From an uncultured Pelagibacteraceae bacterium (lineage in GTDB: Bacteria > Pseudomonadota > Alphaproteobacteria > Pelagibacterales > Pelagibacteraceae), in assembly GCA_902579215.1 (NCBI GenBank), contig CACHGH010000001.1, forward strand, positions 1 to 64,000: a DNA stretch of 64,000 bases, read 5' to 3'. A model generated the notes under the pieces. That model ran no database searches, was not told the DNA's origin, and worked only from the letters and a program-made list of their open reading frames with translations. Positions within the stretch are counted from its first letter, which is position 1, and each line of letters starts with the position of its first letter. This document shows positions 1 to 7,769 of this stretch, in pieces. Both the position numbers and the translations under genes were made by a program.

Positions 1-2328
1 TTAAACCTCGGACTTAATGATAAAACAGTTTTTGCTTTAGCAAAGAAAACTTCAAATATGAGATTTGCTCATGACAGCTATAGAAGGTTTATTCAAATGT
101 ATAGCAATGTTGTAATGGGTATAGAGTCTTATAATTTTGAGGAATTAATTGAAAACTACAAACTAACGAAAGGTGTATTGTTAGATACCGAGCTTGATGA
201 AAATGATTGGATTGGATTAATAAAAGACTTTAAGAGAGTTGTAAAATTAAAAACAGGTAAAGAATTTCCACAAAATGTTTTTGAACAATTGTCAGGAGCT
301 ATATCTGCAGTATTTTTATCATGGGAAAGCAATAGAGCCAAAGTTTATAGAAAGCTGAATCATATTCCAGATAATTGGGGTACTGCAGTAAATGTTCAGT
401 CTATGGTTTTTGGTAATATGGGTAATGACTGTGCTACTGGAGTAGTTTTTACAAGAAATCCATCTGACGGTAAGAAAGAAATTTATGGAGAGTATTTAAT
501 CAACGCCCAGGGTGAAGATGTAGTTGCAGGAACTAGAACCCCTCAATATATAACTAAAAAAGCTAGACTTGAGTCAGGAGCAAAGCAAAAATCTATGGAG
601 GAAGCTATGTTAAAATCCTTTACTCAATTAAAAAAAAATTTAAATATTTTAGAGAAACATTACAAAGACATGCAAGATGTTGAGTTTACCATAGAAAATA
701 ATAAACTTTGGATGCTTCAAACTAGATCTGGAAAAAGAACTGCAAAATCCTCAGTGAAAATAGCTGTAGATATGGTGAATGAAAAATTAATTTCAAAAAA
801 GGAGGCAGTTTTAAGAGTTGATCCAAATTCTCTTGATACTTTGCTTCACCCTACCTTAGATGAAAAAAGTGAAATAAAAGTAATTGCAAAAGGACTTCCC
901 GCTTCACCAGGTGCAGCTAGTGGAAAAGCAGTTTTTACGTCTGAAGAAGCAGAAAGACTTAATTCAATGATGCAAGATACAATTTTAGTTAGAATAGAAA
1001 CGTCCCCAGAAGATATCCACGGCATGCACGCCGCTAAAGGAATTTTAACTTCTAGAGGTGGAATGACAAGTCATGCAGCAGTTGTTGCTAGAGGAATGGG
1101 AAGACCATGTGTTTCAGGATCAAGTGAAATTGAAATAAATTACAAAGAAAAATGTTTTAAAACACAAGGAGCAGAAATTAAAGAGGGAGATATAATCACT
1201 ATTGATGGGTCCACAGGCAGGATAATATTAGGAGAGGTTCCAACTGTTAAACCTGAAATATCAGGAAATTTTTCAAAGTTAATGAGTTGGGCTGACAAGT
1301 TTAGAAAATTAAAGATTAGAACTAATTCTGAAACTCCATTAGATACTAAAATTGCAAGAGAATTTGGTGCTGAAGGAATAGGTTTATGCAGAACAGAGCA
1401 CATGTTCTTCGATGAAGAAAGAATTTTATCGGTTAGAGAAATGATCCTATCTAAAACCAAGGAAGATCGACATAAAGCTTTATCAAAGCTTTTACCCCAC
1501 CAGAAAAATGATTTTATAGAAATTTTTAAAATAATGAACGGTTTACCAGTAACTGTAAGATTACTCGATCCTCCTTTGCATGAATTTTTACCAAAAAATG
1601 AAAATGAAATTAATGATGTTTCAGAGTCATTGAAATTATCTGTAAAAGAAATCGAATCTAGAATAAGTGAATTACACGAACATAACCCAATGCTTGGACA
1701 CAGGGGCTGTAGATTGGGAATTTCTTTTCCTGAAATTTATGAAATGCAGTGTAGAGCAATATTTGAAGCACTAATAGAATGTAAAAATAAAAAAATTAAA
1801 TCTATTTTGCCTGAAATAATGATTCCATTAGTTTCGACTGAATCCGAAATAAGAATTATGAAAAATTTAGTAATAAATACTGCAAGAAAAGTCCAAGAAC
1901 AAAATAAAGTAAAAATTAATTTTTTAGTTGGTACAATGATAGAGCTACCAAGAGCCGCATTAAAAGCAAAAGAGATAGCTAAACATGCTGAATTTTTTAG
2001 CTTTGGAACAAACGATCTAACCCAAACAACCTTTGGAATTAGTAGAGATGATAGTGGAAAATTTTTAAATGATTATATTGAAAATAAAATTTTCGATATT
2101 GATCCTTTTATTTCTATTGATGAAGGTGTAGGAGACTTAATTGAAATTGCAACAATCAACGGGAAAAAACAAAATAAAAAAATTAAACTGGGAATATGCG
2201 GTGAACATGGGGGAGACCCAAAAAGTATTAACTTTTGTTCTACAATAGGGTTGGATTATGTTTCTTGTTCTCCATACAGAGTTCCAGTTGCTAGGCTAGC
2301 AGCAGCCCAGGCACAATTAAAAAAATAA
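1..2328 (+). CDS. ppdK: Pyruvate, phosphate dikinase (3' part, truncated by window start)
   Basis: Interconverts pyruvate + ATP + Pi and PEP + AMP + PPi in the cytoplasm. The ORF track starts at an internal Met (58), but the frame is open to base 1 and codes for family sequence (LNLGLNDKTVFALAKK), so the true start lies outside the window. Visible are the end of the nucleotide-binding domain (TRNPSDGKKEIYGEYL), the phosphohistidine domain (GGMTSHAAVVARGMGRPC, with the catalytic His) and the C-terminal PEP/pyruvate barrel with the catalytic Cys in GICGEHGGDP. It ends 1 nt before the convergent nadC. SAR11 strains are known to have an unusual glycolysis, so a glycolytic/gluconeogenic role at the PEP-pyruvate node is likely; that role is inference. 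Confidence 0.95.
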   Translation, partial: LNLGLNDKTVFALAKKTSNMRFAHDSYRRFIQMYSNVVMGIESYNFEELIENYKLTKGVLLDTELDENDWIGLIKDFKRVVKLKTGKEFPQNVFEQLSGAISAVFLSWESNRAKVYRKLNHIPDNWGTAVNVQSMVFGNMGNDCATGVVFTRNPSDGKKEIYGEYLINAQGEDVVAGTRTPQYITKKARLESGAKQKSMEEAMLKSFTQLKKNLNILEKHYKDMQDVEFTIENNKLWMLQTRSGKRTAKSSVKIAVDMVNEKLISKKEAVLRVDPNSLDTLLHPTLDEKSEIKVIAKGLPASPGAASGKAVFTSEEAERLNSMMQDTILVRIETSPEDIHGMHAAKGILTSRGGMTSHAAVVARGMGRPCVSGSSEIEINYKEKCFKTQGAEIKEGDIITIDGSTGRIILGEVPTVKPEISGNFSKLMSWADKFRKLKIRTNSETPLDTKIAREFGAEGIGLCRTEHMFFDEERILSVREMILSKTKEDRHKALSKLLPHQKNDFIEIFKIMNGLPVTVRLLDPPLHEFLPKNENEINDVSESLKLSVKEIESRISELHEHNPMLGHRGCRLGISFPEIYEMQCRAIFEALIECKNKKIKSILPEIMIPLVSTESEIRIMKNLVINTARKVQEQNKVKINFLVGTMIELPRAALKAKEIAKHAEFFSFGTNDLTQTTFGISRDDSGKFLNDYIENKIFDIDPFISIDEGVGDLIEIATINGKKQNKKIKLGICGEHGGDPKSINFCSTIGLDYVSCSPYRVPVARLAAAQAQLKK

Positions 2329-2329
2329 A

Positions 2330-3166
2330 TTATAGACTAAGCTTAAAATCTAATGCTGGAGCACTGTGGGTAATTGCACCAACAGAAATTCTATCAACAC
2401 CTGTTCCAGCTATTTTTTTTATATTTTTTAGATTAATGCCACCCGATGCTTCAGTTTCATAAAATTTTTTGGCAAGATTGACTCCTCTTTTTAGAGTTTT
2501 TGGGTTCATATTATCAAATAATATTCTATCAAATTTTAAACCGATAATTTTTTTTAATTGATTTAAGTTATCCACTTCTACAGTAATTTTTTTTCTATTT
2601 TTATTTTTTATAGTTTTTTTAATAAAATTTACAAAATCACCGGTCGCTCCCATATGATTATCTTTGATTAAATATTCATCACTTAAATTAAATCTATGAT
2701 TAACTCCTCCACCTATTCTTACAGAATATTTTTGTATAACTCTTAAATTAGGGATAGTTTTTCTAGTACAGCAAATTTTACATTTTTTATTAACTTTGTT
2801 TACAAATTTATTTGTTATTGTTGCTATTCCAGACATATGAGATAGGAAGTTTATAGCAACCCTTTCACCAATTAATATATTTCTTATATTTCCTTCTATT
2901 ATTGCAATAACACTACCTTTTTTAACTAATGATCCTTCTTTTTTTTTAATATTAAATTTTATTTTTTTATCTATTAACTTAAAAGTTTGTTTACTAAGTT
3001 CTAGCCCAGCTACTATTCCATTTTGGTTTGAAATCAATTTTAATTTTTTATTAATGTTATTTTTTAAAAGACTTGAAGTAATATCACCTGATGGTAATAA
3101 ATCTTCATTAAGACTTAGCTTACAAATATCTTTTATAAAATTTTTGCTTAAAATTACTTTTGACAC
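2330..3166 (-). CDS. nadC: Nicotinate-nucleotide pyrophosphorylase (quinolinate phosphoribosyltransferase)
   Basis: Converts quinolinate and PRPP to nicotinate mononucleotide, CO2 and PPi in de novo NAD synthesis. At 278 aa it has normal length. Family signatures are the N-terminal DLLPSGDITS, the GERVAINFLSHMSGIAT helix, CTRKTIPNLR, GGGVNHRFNLSDEYLIKDNH and the C-terminal ASGGINLKNI and GVDRISVGAITHS, which hold the phosphoribosyl/quinolinate contact residues. The start codon is GTG, 5 nt after the nadA stop, so it is the second gene of a nadA-nadC operon. The nadB gene often found between them is absent here. Confidence 0.95.
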   Translation of the reverse strand: MSKVILSKNFIKDICKLSLNEDLLPSGDITSSLLKNNINKKLKLISNQNGIVAGLELSKQTFKLIDKKIKFNIKKKEGSLVKKGSVIAIIEGNIRNILIGERVAINFLSHMSGIATITNKFVNKVNKKCKICCTRKTIPNLRVIQKYSVRIGGGVNHRFNLSDEYLIKDNHMGATGDFVNFIKKTIKNKNRKKITVEVDNLNQLKKIIGLKFDRILFDNMNPKTLKRGVNLAKKFYETEASGGINLKNIKKIAGTGVDRISVGAITHSAPALDFKLSL

Positions 3167-3171
3167 AGATT

Positions 3172-4161
3172 TTATCTGCCTACTTCTGCCATTCTTTCCA
3201 CTGATTTTCTGGCCTTTTCAATTGTCTCTTTATTCATTAGAATTTCATTAGTTTCGTTTTCAAGACATTCTAAAATCTTAGGGAGGGTAATTCTTTTCAT
3301 GTGAGGGCATAAGTTACATGGTCTTATAAATTTAACATTTGGGTTATCTACCTGAACATTGTCACTCATTGAACATTCTGTTACCATCATGACTTGTTCT
3401 GGTTGATGATCTTTTACATATTTAATCATACCACTTGTAGAACCAGTAAAATCACTAGCTTTAATAACATCAGGTGGACACTCAGGATGAGCTATTACTT
3501 TTATTCCTGGATTATTTTTTCTTATTTCATTTATTTCTTTATCATTGAATTTTTCATGTACCTCACAAGTTCCTTTCCAAGATATAATTTCAACATTAGT
3601 TTGAGAGGCTACATACTTTGCTAGATAATCATCTGGCAAGAAAATTACTTTATTTACCCCAAGTGAATTTACAATTTTAACAGCATTTGCTGAAGTACAA
3701 CATATATCAGTTTCTGCTTTTACATCTGCAGATGTATTAACATATGACACAACAGGAACTCCAGGATATTTCTTTTTCAAATTTTTCACATCTTGCCCTG
3801 TTATTGAAGATGACAACGAACATCCAGCTTTCATATCAGGCAGCAAAACTTTTTTTTCTGGACTCATTAATTTTGCAGTTTCAGCCATAAAATGGACTCC
3901 ACACATTACAATAATATCTGCTTTTGTCTTTGCGGCCTCAACAGCTAAGGCGAGCGAGTCTGCAGAAAAATCTGAAACCCCATGATAAATCTCTGGTGTT
4001 TGGTAGTTGTGAGCTAATATGACTGCATTCTTTTCTTTTTTTAATTTATTAATTTTGTAAATGTACGGTGCATGGCTGGACCATTCAATCTCTGGAACGG
4101 CTCTAGAGATTTTTTTGTAAATAGGTTCAGTTGCTTTTCTTATTTCTGCAGTAAATTCCAT
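3172..4161 (-). CDS. nadA: Quinolinate synthase A
   Basis: Condenses iminoaspartate with dihydroxyacetone phosphate to quinolinate, using a [4Fe-4S] cluster. The 329-aa protein carries AHNYQTPEIYHGVSDFSADSL near the N terminus, VMCGVHFMAETAKL (first cluster Cys region), the PDMKAGCSL substrate loop, GTCEVHEKF (second Cys region), TGSTSGM and the C-terminal FIRPCNLCPHM with the last cluster Cys. It starts with ATG and is the first gene of the nadA-nadC pair. Its substrate needs L-aspartate oxidase or dehydrogenase, neither of which is visible in this window. Confidence 0.96.
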   Translation of the reverse strand: MEFTAEIRKATEPIYKKISRAVPEIEWSSHAPYIYKINKLKKEKNAVILAHNYQTPEIYHGVSDFSADSLALAVEAAKTKADIIVMCGVHFMAETAKLMSPEKKVLLPDMKAGCSLSSSITGQDVKNLKKKYPGVPVVSYVNTSADVKAETDICCTSANAVKIVNSLGVNKVIFLPDDYLAKYVASQTNVEIISWKGTCEVHEKFNDKEINEIRKNNPGIKVIAHPECPPDVIKASDFTGSTSGMIKYVKDHQPEQVMMVTECSMSDNVQVDNPNVKFIRPCNLCPHMKRITLPKILECLENETNEILMNKETIEKARKSVERMAEVGR

Positions 4162-4216
4162 ATGGTAAATCTATCAACTTGAAACATAAATGTCATTCAA
4201 TTATTCTGACGCATAG

Positions 4217-4303
4217 GCGGCCATGCTGAAACTGGTAGACAGGCTTGGTTGAGGGCCAAGTGAGGGTTTCCTCATGAGAGTTCGAGTCTCTCTGGCCGCA
4301 CCA
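4217..4303 (+). tRNA. tRNA-Leu, anticodon GAG
   Basis: An 87-nt class II tRNA. The acceptor arms GCGGCCA and TGGCCGC pair. The D-arm region CTGAAACTGGTAGACAGG is typical of Leu tRNAs. The anticodon stem CTTGG/CCAAG encloses loop TTGAGGG, giving anticodon GAG. A long variable arm follows (GAGGGTTTCCTC region) and then the T arm with TTCGAGT. The 3' CCA is genomically encoded. It reads CUC/CUU codons. It lies alone between nadA and a small ORF. Confidence 0.96.
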
Positions 4304-4328
4304 AGAATTTTACTATATAATTATTTTT

Positions 4329-4445
4329 ATGAAAAACTTAATAGATGGAAAATGGAAAAAAATATTATTAATTGTAGTTTTAGTAGTTATTATTGAACTT
4401 TCAGGCCATGGCATTATTGCTTCTCTTTACAGGCTTTTGAGTTAG
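4329..4445 (+). CDS. Possible small single-span membrane protein (38 aa)
   Basis: An ATG ORF too short for the track: a basic N terminus (MKNLIDGKWKK), then one strongly hydrophobic stretch (ILLIVVLVVIIEL) and a short tail ending ASLYRLLS. It begins 25 nt after the tRNA-Leu and overlaps the stop of the convergent racemase by 4 nt, the tight end-to-end packing seen for real genes in this window. No family is recognised. Whether it is translated cannot be told from sequence alone. Confidence 0.4.
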   Translation: MKNLIDGKWKKILLIVVLVVIIELSGHGIIASLYRLLS

Positions 4446-5137
4446 TTTTTATTTTTTTTCATCGAAACAGTTGCTAATAACAGATTTGGATCTATAAAAA
4501 TTTTAGATTCTTTAATCTTTTTAAAAGATTTAAAAGCAAAAATTGCTATGGGTAATTCCGTACATCCTAGTATTATTTTTTTACACTTTTTTTTAATTAA
4601 ATAATTCACTGCTGGACGTATAACTTTTTCAGCATCTTTTACTTTTCCCATTTTAACGTATTTAATTGCTCTGTTAACACTATTTAATTGTAGAGATTTT
4701 GTTGGACTTATTAATTGAAAATGTTTGTTGAAATATTTACTATATACACCAGTTTCTAAAGTTGCCTCAGTACAAAGTATCCCAATTTTAGAGTTTATTT
4801 TACAATTTTTTTTTGTATGCAGATATACTTCCTTTGGCATACTTACTATTGGTATTTTAATTTTTTTTTGCAAATCTTCGTACCAATAATGTGCTGTGTT
4901 GCAAGGAATTACTATAAATTTACATTTATTTTTTTGCAGAAGAAGACAACCTTTAATCAAACTTTTTAAAACATTGTAGTATTTTTTTATATTTTCAGGT
5001 CTTCTGGGAATATTAGATTTATTATATAAAATAAATAAAGGATACTTTTGGTCAGATTTACCACGATTTAAAATAGAAAGTTTGTTACAAAAATCAAGAC
5101 CAGCCTGCGTTCCCATTCCACCTAAAATTCCAATCAT
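4442..5137 (-). CDS. Aspartate/glutamate racemase family protein
   Basis: A cofactor-independent amino acid racemase of the Asp/Glu/hydantoin racemase superfamily, 231 aa. The start MIGILGGMGTQAGLDF is typical of aspartate racemases. The two catalytic Cys are present: C79 in VIPCNTAHYW and C192 in ILGCTELPIAIF. The family interconverts L- and D-aspartate (YgeA/RacD type) or, more distantly, glutamate (MurI). The N terminus and CNTAHYW motif favour the aspartate-racemase group. It is a single gene on the minus strand between tRNA-Leu and ygfZ. The substrate is inferred from family only. Confidence 0.82.
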   Translation of the reverse strand: MIGILGGMGTQAGLDFCNKLSILNRGKSDQKYPLFILYNKSNIPRRPENIKKYYNVLKSLIKGCLLLQKNKCKFIVIPCNTAHYWYEDLQKKIKIPIVSMPKEVYLHTKKNCKINSKIGILCTEATLETGVYSKYFNKHFQLISPTKSLQLNSVNRAIKYVKMGKVKDAEKVIRPAVNYLIKKKCKKIILGCTELPIAIFAFKSFKKIKESKIFIDPNLLLATVSMKKNKN

Positions 5138-5205
5138 AATAGTTTACTTTTATATTTTTTTTCCTAGCATTAAATGTATACACATGTTTAAGTAAAACAA
5201 AGAGT

Positions 5206-6090
5206 TCAAAGCCAACTTGGTTTGATTACTTTAATTTTAGCTTCTTTAATATTAAGTGTAGAATTAAAATCGAATTTTTCTGAGGTAAACTTTATTATAG
5301 CAAAAGGATAATTTTCACTTATTAAAACCTTTCCAATCTCTAAATTTTCATTAAATATTATATCACCTTCTTTTACTTTTCCCTCAATTACCCTTATTGG
5401 AAATAATCTTTTAGTTAGTTTATTTCTTAATTTTATTCTAGCAGTGTTTTCTTGTCCTACATAACAGCCCTTATGAAAATCTATGCCATTAAGTTCTTCA
5501 AAATTACATTCTATACCAAATATTTTATCCACAAGTTTATTTGTATTTTTTTGTACAATACCTAATTCATAACTTAACTTATAATATTCTTCTTGATTTA
5601 AAGGTTTAATATTAAGTTTTTTTAAAGATAAATAAAATTTTTCAAGATTTATTATTAATCTTGCTCCTAATTTTTTATTTCTAGGATCTAGTAAAATAGG
5701 ATCTTCTCTAAATTTAAAAGTAAAACCTAACTTATCTTGTGAGTCATTCATAGAAATGAATTTTTCATAACTAAGAGCAACTACTACAAATTCATTGCTA
5801 AGATTTAATATTTTAAGCTTTGAACCTAATTTATACAAAGAAAGTTTTTTATACAGTTCATCAATCTGAGCTTTTTCACAATCAATTAAATATCCCTTTT
5901 TGTGTTTAATAATAATAAAATCAAATAAAAACTTTCCTTGAGGGCTAAGCAATGAGGCAAAACAAGAGTTATTTTCGGTAACTTTTTCAATATCATTAGT
6001 TATGATATTTTGTAAAAAATCTTTTGCATCTTGTCCTTCAACAAACAAGATTCCACGATCCTCTAAAATACAAGCGCTATCAATTTTCAT
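5206..6090 (-). CDS. ygfZ: Folate-binding protein YgfZ (Fe-S cluster maintenance / tRNA modification)
   Basis: A GcvT-fold tetrahydrofolate-binding protein that supports Fe-S enzymes such as MiaB. At 294 aa, its diagnostic motif is KGCYVGQE near residue 205, followed by the RLFPIRV segment of the C-terminal barrel. The N terminus contains GQDAKDFLQNIITNDI, the usual YgfZ/GcvT opening. It starts at ATG 6090 and is divergent from the downstream dihydroorotase with a 43-bp spacer, so the two promoters must be compact. Confidence 0.9.
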   Translation of the reverse strand: MKIDSACILEDRGILFVEGQDAKDFLQNIITNDIEKVTENNSCFASLLSPQGKFLFDFIIIKHKKGYLIDCEKAQIDELYKKLSLYKLGSKLKILNLSNEFVVVALSYEKFISMNDSQDKLGFTFKFREDPILLDPRNKKLGARLIINLEKFYLSLKKLNIKPLNQEEYYKLSYELGIVQKNTNKLVDKIFGIECNFEELNGIDFHKGCYVGQENTARIKLRNKLTKRLFPIRVIEGKVKEGDIIFNENLEIGKVLISENYPFAIIKFTSEKFDFNSTLNIKEAKIKVIKPSWL

Positions 6091-6133
6091 ATTTGATTAC
6101 TAATCATTTATAATATAATTACTTTTATTAAAA

Positions 6134-7444
6134 ATGTTAGACCTTATAATTAAAAATGGTTCCTGCTTTATTGATGGAAAACTTCAAAAAAAGGACATTG
6201 GTATTAGCAAGGGAAAAATATCACATATTGAGGATACAATTAAGGATACCGCAAAAGATACTTTGAAAGCGGATCAATTAACCATACTTCCTGGCTGTAT
6301 GGATACCCAGGTTCATTTTAGAGAACCAGGCTCTACAGATACAGAAGATTTAAATAGTGGAAGTAAAGCTGCAGTAGCAGGGGGAATAACCGGTGTATTT
6401 GAAATGCCAAACACTAATCCGCCAACTGCAAATGAAAAAGAGTTTCAAAAAAAATTAGATTTAGCAAAAGATAGAATGTTTTGTAATTATGCTTTCTATT
6501 TTGGCGCAACTCCAACTAATCAGGCTGAGTTATCAAAACTAAAAAATTTAGAAGGTTGTTGTGGGGTAAAACTATTTGCAGGATCATCAACTGGTAATTT
6601 ACTTGTTCACAAAGAAGAAGATATAGAAAAAGTATTTGAACATACTTCAAAAGTAGTTTCTGTACATTCTGAAGATGAGGATATTCTTAATAAAAGAAAA
6701 AAATTAAGAGAAAAAGGAAATGTTCTTACTCATCAAGTTTGGAGAAATGAAGAAACTGCAATGTCTTCAACGAGAAGAATAGTTAAAATTGCAAAACGTT
6801 TAAATAAAAAAGCACATATACTCCATGTAACAACCAAAGAAGAAGTAGATTTTTTATCTCAGCATAAAGGAAATATTACTTTTGAAATTACTCCTCAGCA
6901 TTTAACTTTGTACTCACCAGATTGTTATCAAAAACTTGGTACTTATGCACAAATGAATCCACCCATAAGGGATAAATCTCATTACGATCGATTATGGTAT
7001 GCTGTTAGAAATAATTATAATGACACTATTGGTTCAGATCATGCTCCACACTTAAAAATAAATAAAGATAAAGAATACCCAAACTCTCCTTCAGGTATGC
7101 CAGGCGTGCAAACATTACTTCCAGTTATGCTTAACCATATTAATGATGGAAAATTAAAATTAGATCAATTAGTAAAATTTTTATGCGAGAACCCAGTCAA
7201 AATTTTTGGAATTAAAAACAAAGGATACATTAAAAAAGATTTTGATGCTGATTTTACTATAATTGATTTAAATAAAAAAATTGAAATAAAAAATGAGAAT
7301 ATTGAAAGCAAATGTAAATGGTCACCATTTAATGGATATATTTTTAAAGGAACTCCTATAGCTACAATAATTAACGGTGAAATTAAAATGAAGGATGGTA
7401 AAATTTTAGGAAATCCTACAGGCAAACCTATAATGTTTACATAA
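6134..7444 (+). CDS. pyrC: Dihydroorotase (class I type; first metal-ligand His replaced by Gln)
   Basis: An amidohydrolase-superfamily enzyme, 436 aa, that cyclises carbamoyl-aspartate to dihydroorotate in pyrimidine synthesis. It shows MDTQVHFREPGSTDTEDL where class I enzymes usually have DxHxHxREPG, so the first zinc-ligand His is Gln. The other landmarks are intact: GVKLFAGSSTG (candidate carbamylated Lys), SVHSED, AHILHVTT, and IGSDHAPH with the catalytic Asp. The Gln variant also occurs in other alphaproteobacterial dihydroorotases as I recall them, so it may be a clade type. A related hydantoinase/allantoinase activity is an alternative. It overlaps the convergent SMR gene by 8 nt. Confidence 0.85.
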   Translation: MLDLIIKNGSCFIDGKLQKKDIGISKGKISHIEDTIKDTAKDTLKADQLTILPGCMDTQVHFREPGSTDTEDLNSGSKAAVAGGITGVFEMPNTNPPTANEKEFQKKLDLAKDRMFCNYAFYFGATPTNQAELSKLKNLEGCCGVKLFAGSSTGNLLVHKEEDIEKVFEHTSKVVSVHSEDEDILNKRKKLREKGNVLTHQVWRNEETAMSSTRRIVKIAKRLNKKAHILHVTTKEEVDFLSQHKGNITFEITPQHLTLYSPDCYQKLGTYAQMNPPIRDKSHYDRLWYAVRNNYNDTIGSDHAPHLKINKDKEYPNSPSGMPGVQTLLPVMLNHINDGKLKLDQLVKFLCENPVKIFGIKNKGYIKKDFDADFTIIDLNKKIEIKNENIESKCKWSPFNGYIFKGTPIATIINGEIKMKDGKILGNPTGKPIMFT

Positions 7445-7769
7445 GCTTAGAAGTAAATGTGTTAACCAGAATAACACCTGTTACAATTAAAAATAATCCA
7501 AAAATCGCTTGCCAGCTTAATGTTTGCTTAAAGAAAATATATCCTAAAATTGCAATTGTAAAAATTCCAAGTCCACTCCATGTAGCATAAACAATTGCAA
7601 TGGGAAGTTTATCAACAACAAAAGTAAGAAGATAAAATGCAGATAAATAACAAACAGCAAGCACAGAGGTTGGTAAAAGTTTTGTGAAATTTTGTGTAAC
7701 AGGCAGCAACATTGTGCCAGCTACCTCGCAAAAAATTGCACCTACTAAAAAAAAATAAGTCTTAATCAT
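7437..7769 (-). CDS. SMR-family small multidrug/guanidinium-type exporter
   Basis: A four-helix, 110-aa inner membrane protein of the small multidrug resistance family (EmrE/SugE/Gdx). The essential membrane-embedded Glu is E15 in AIFCEVAGT, and the YATWSGLG motif of helix 3 is present. Such proteins work as dual-topology dimers and exchange cations for protons. It begins 1 nt inside the stop of prpE (overlapping TAA/ATG arrangement), so it is probably co-transcribed downstream of the CoA ligase. Substrate is unknown; family members export quaternary ammonium compounds or guanidinium. Confidence 0.87.
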   Translation of the reverse strand: MIKTYFFLVGAIFCEVAGTMLLPVTQNFTKLLPTSVLAVCYLSAFYLLTFVVDKLPIAIVYATWSGLGIFTIAILGYIFFKQTLSWQAIFGLFLIVTGVILVNTFTSKLM

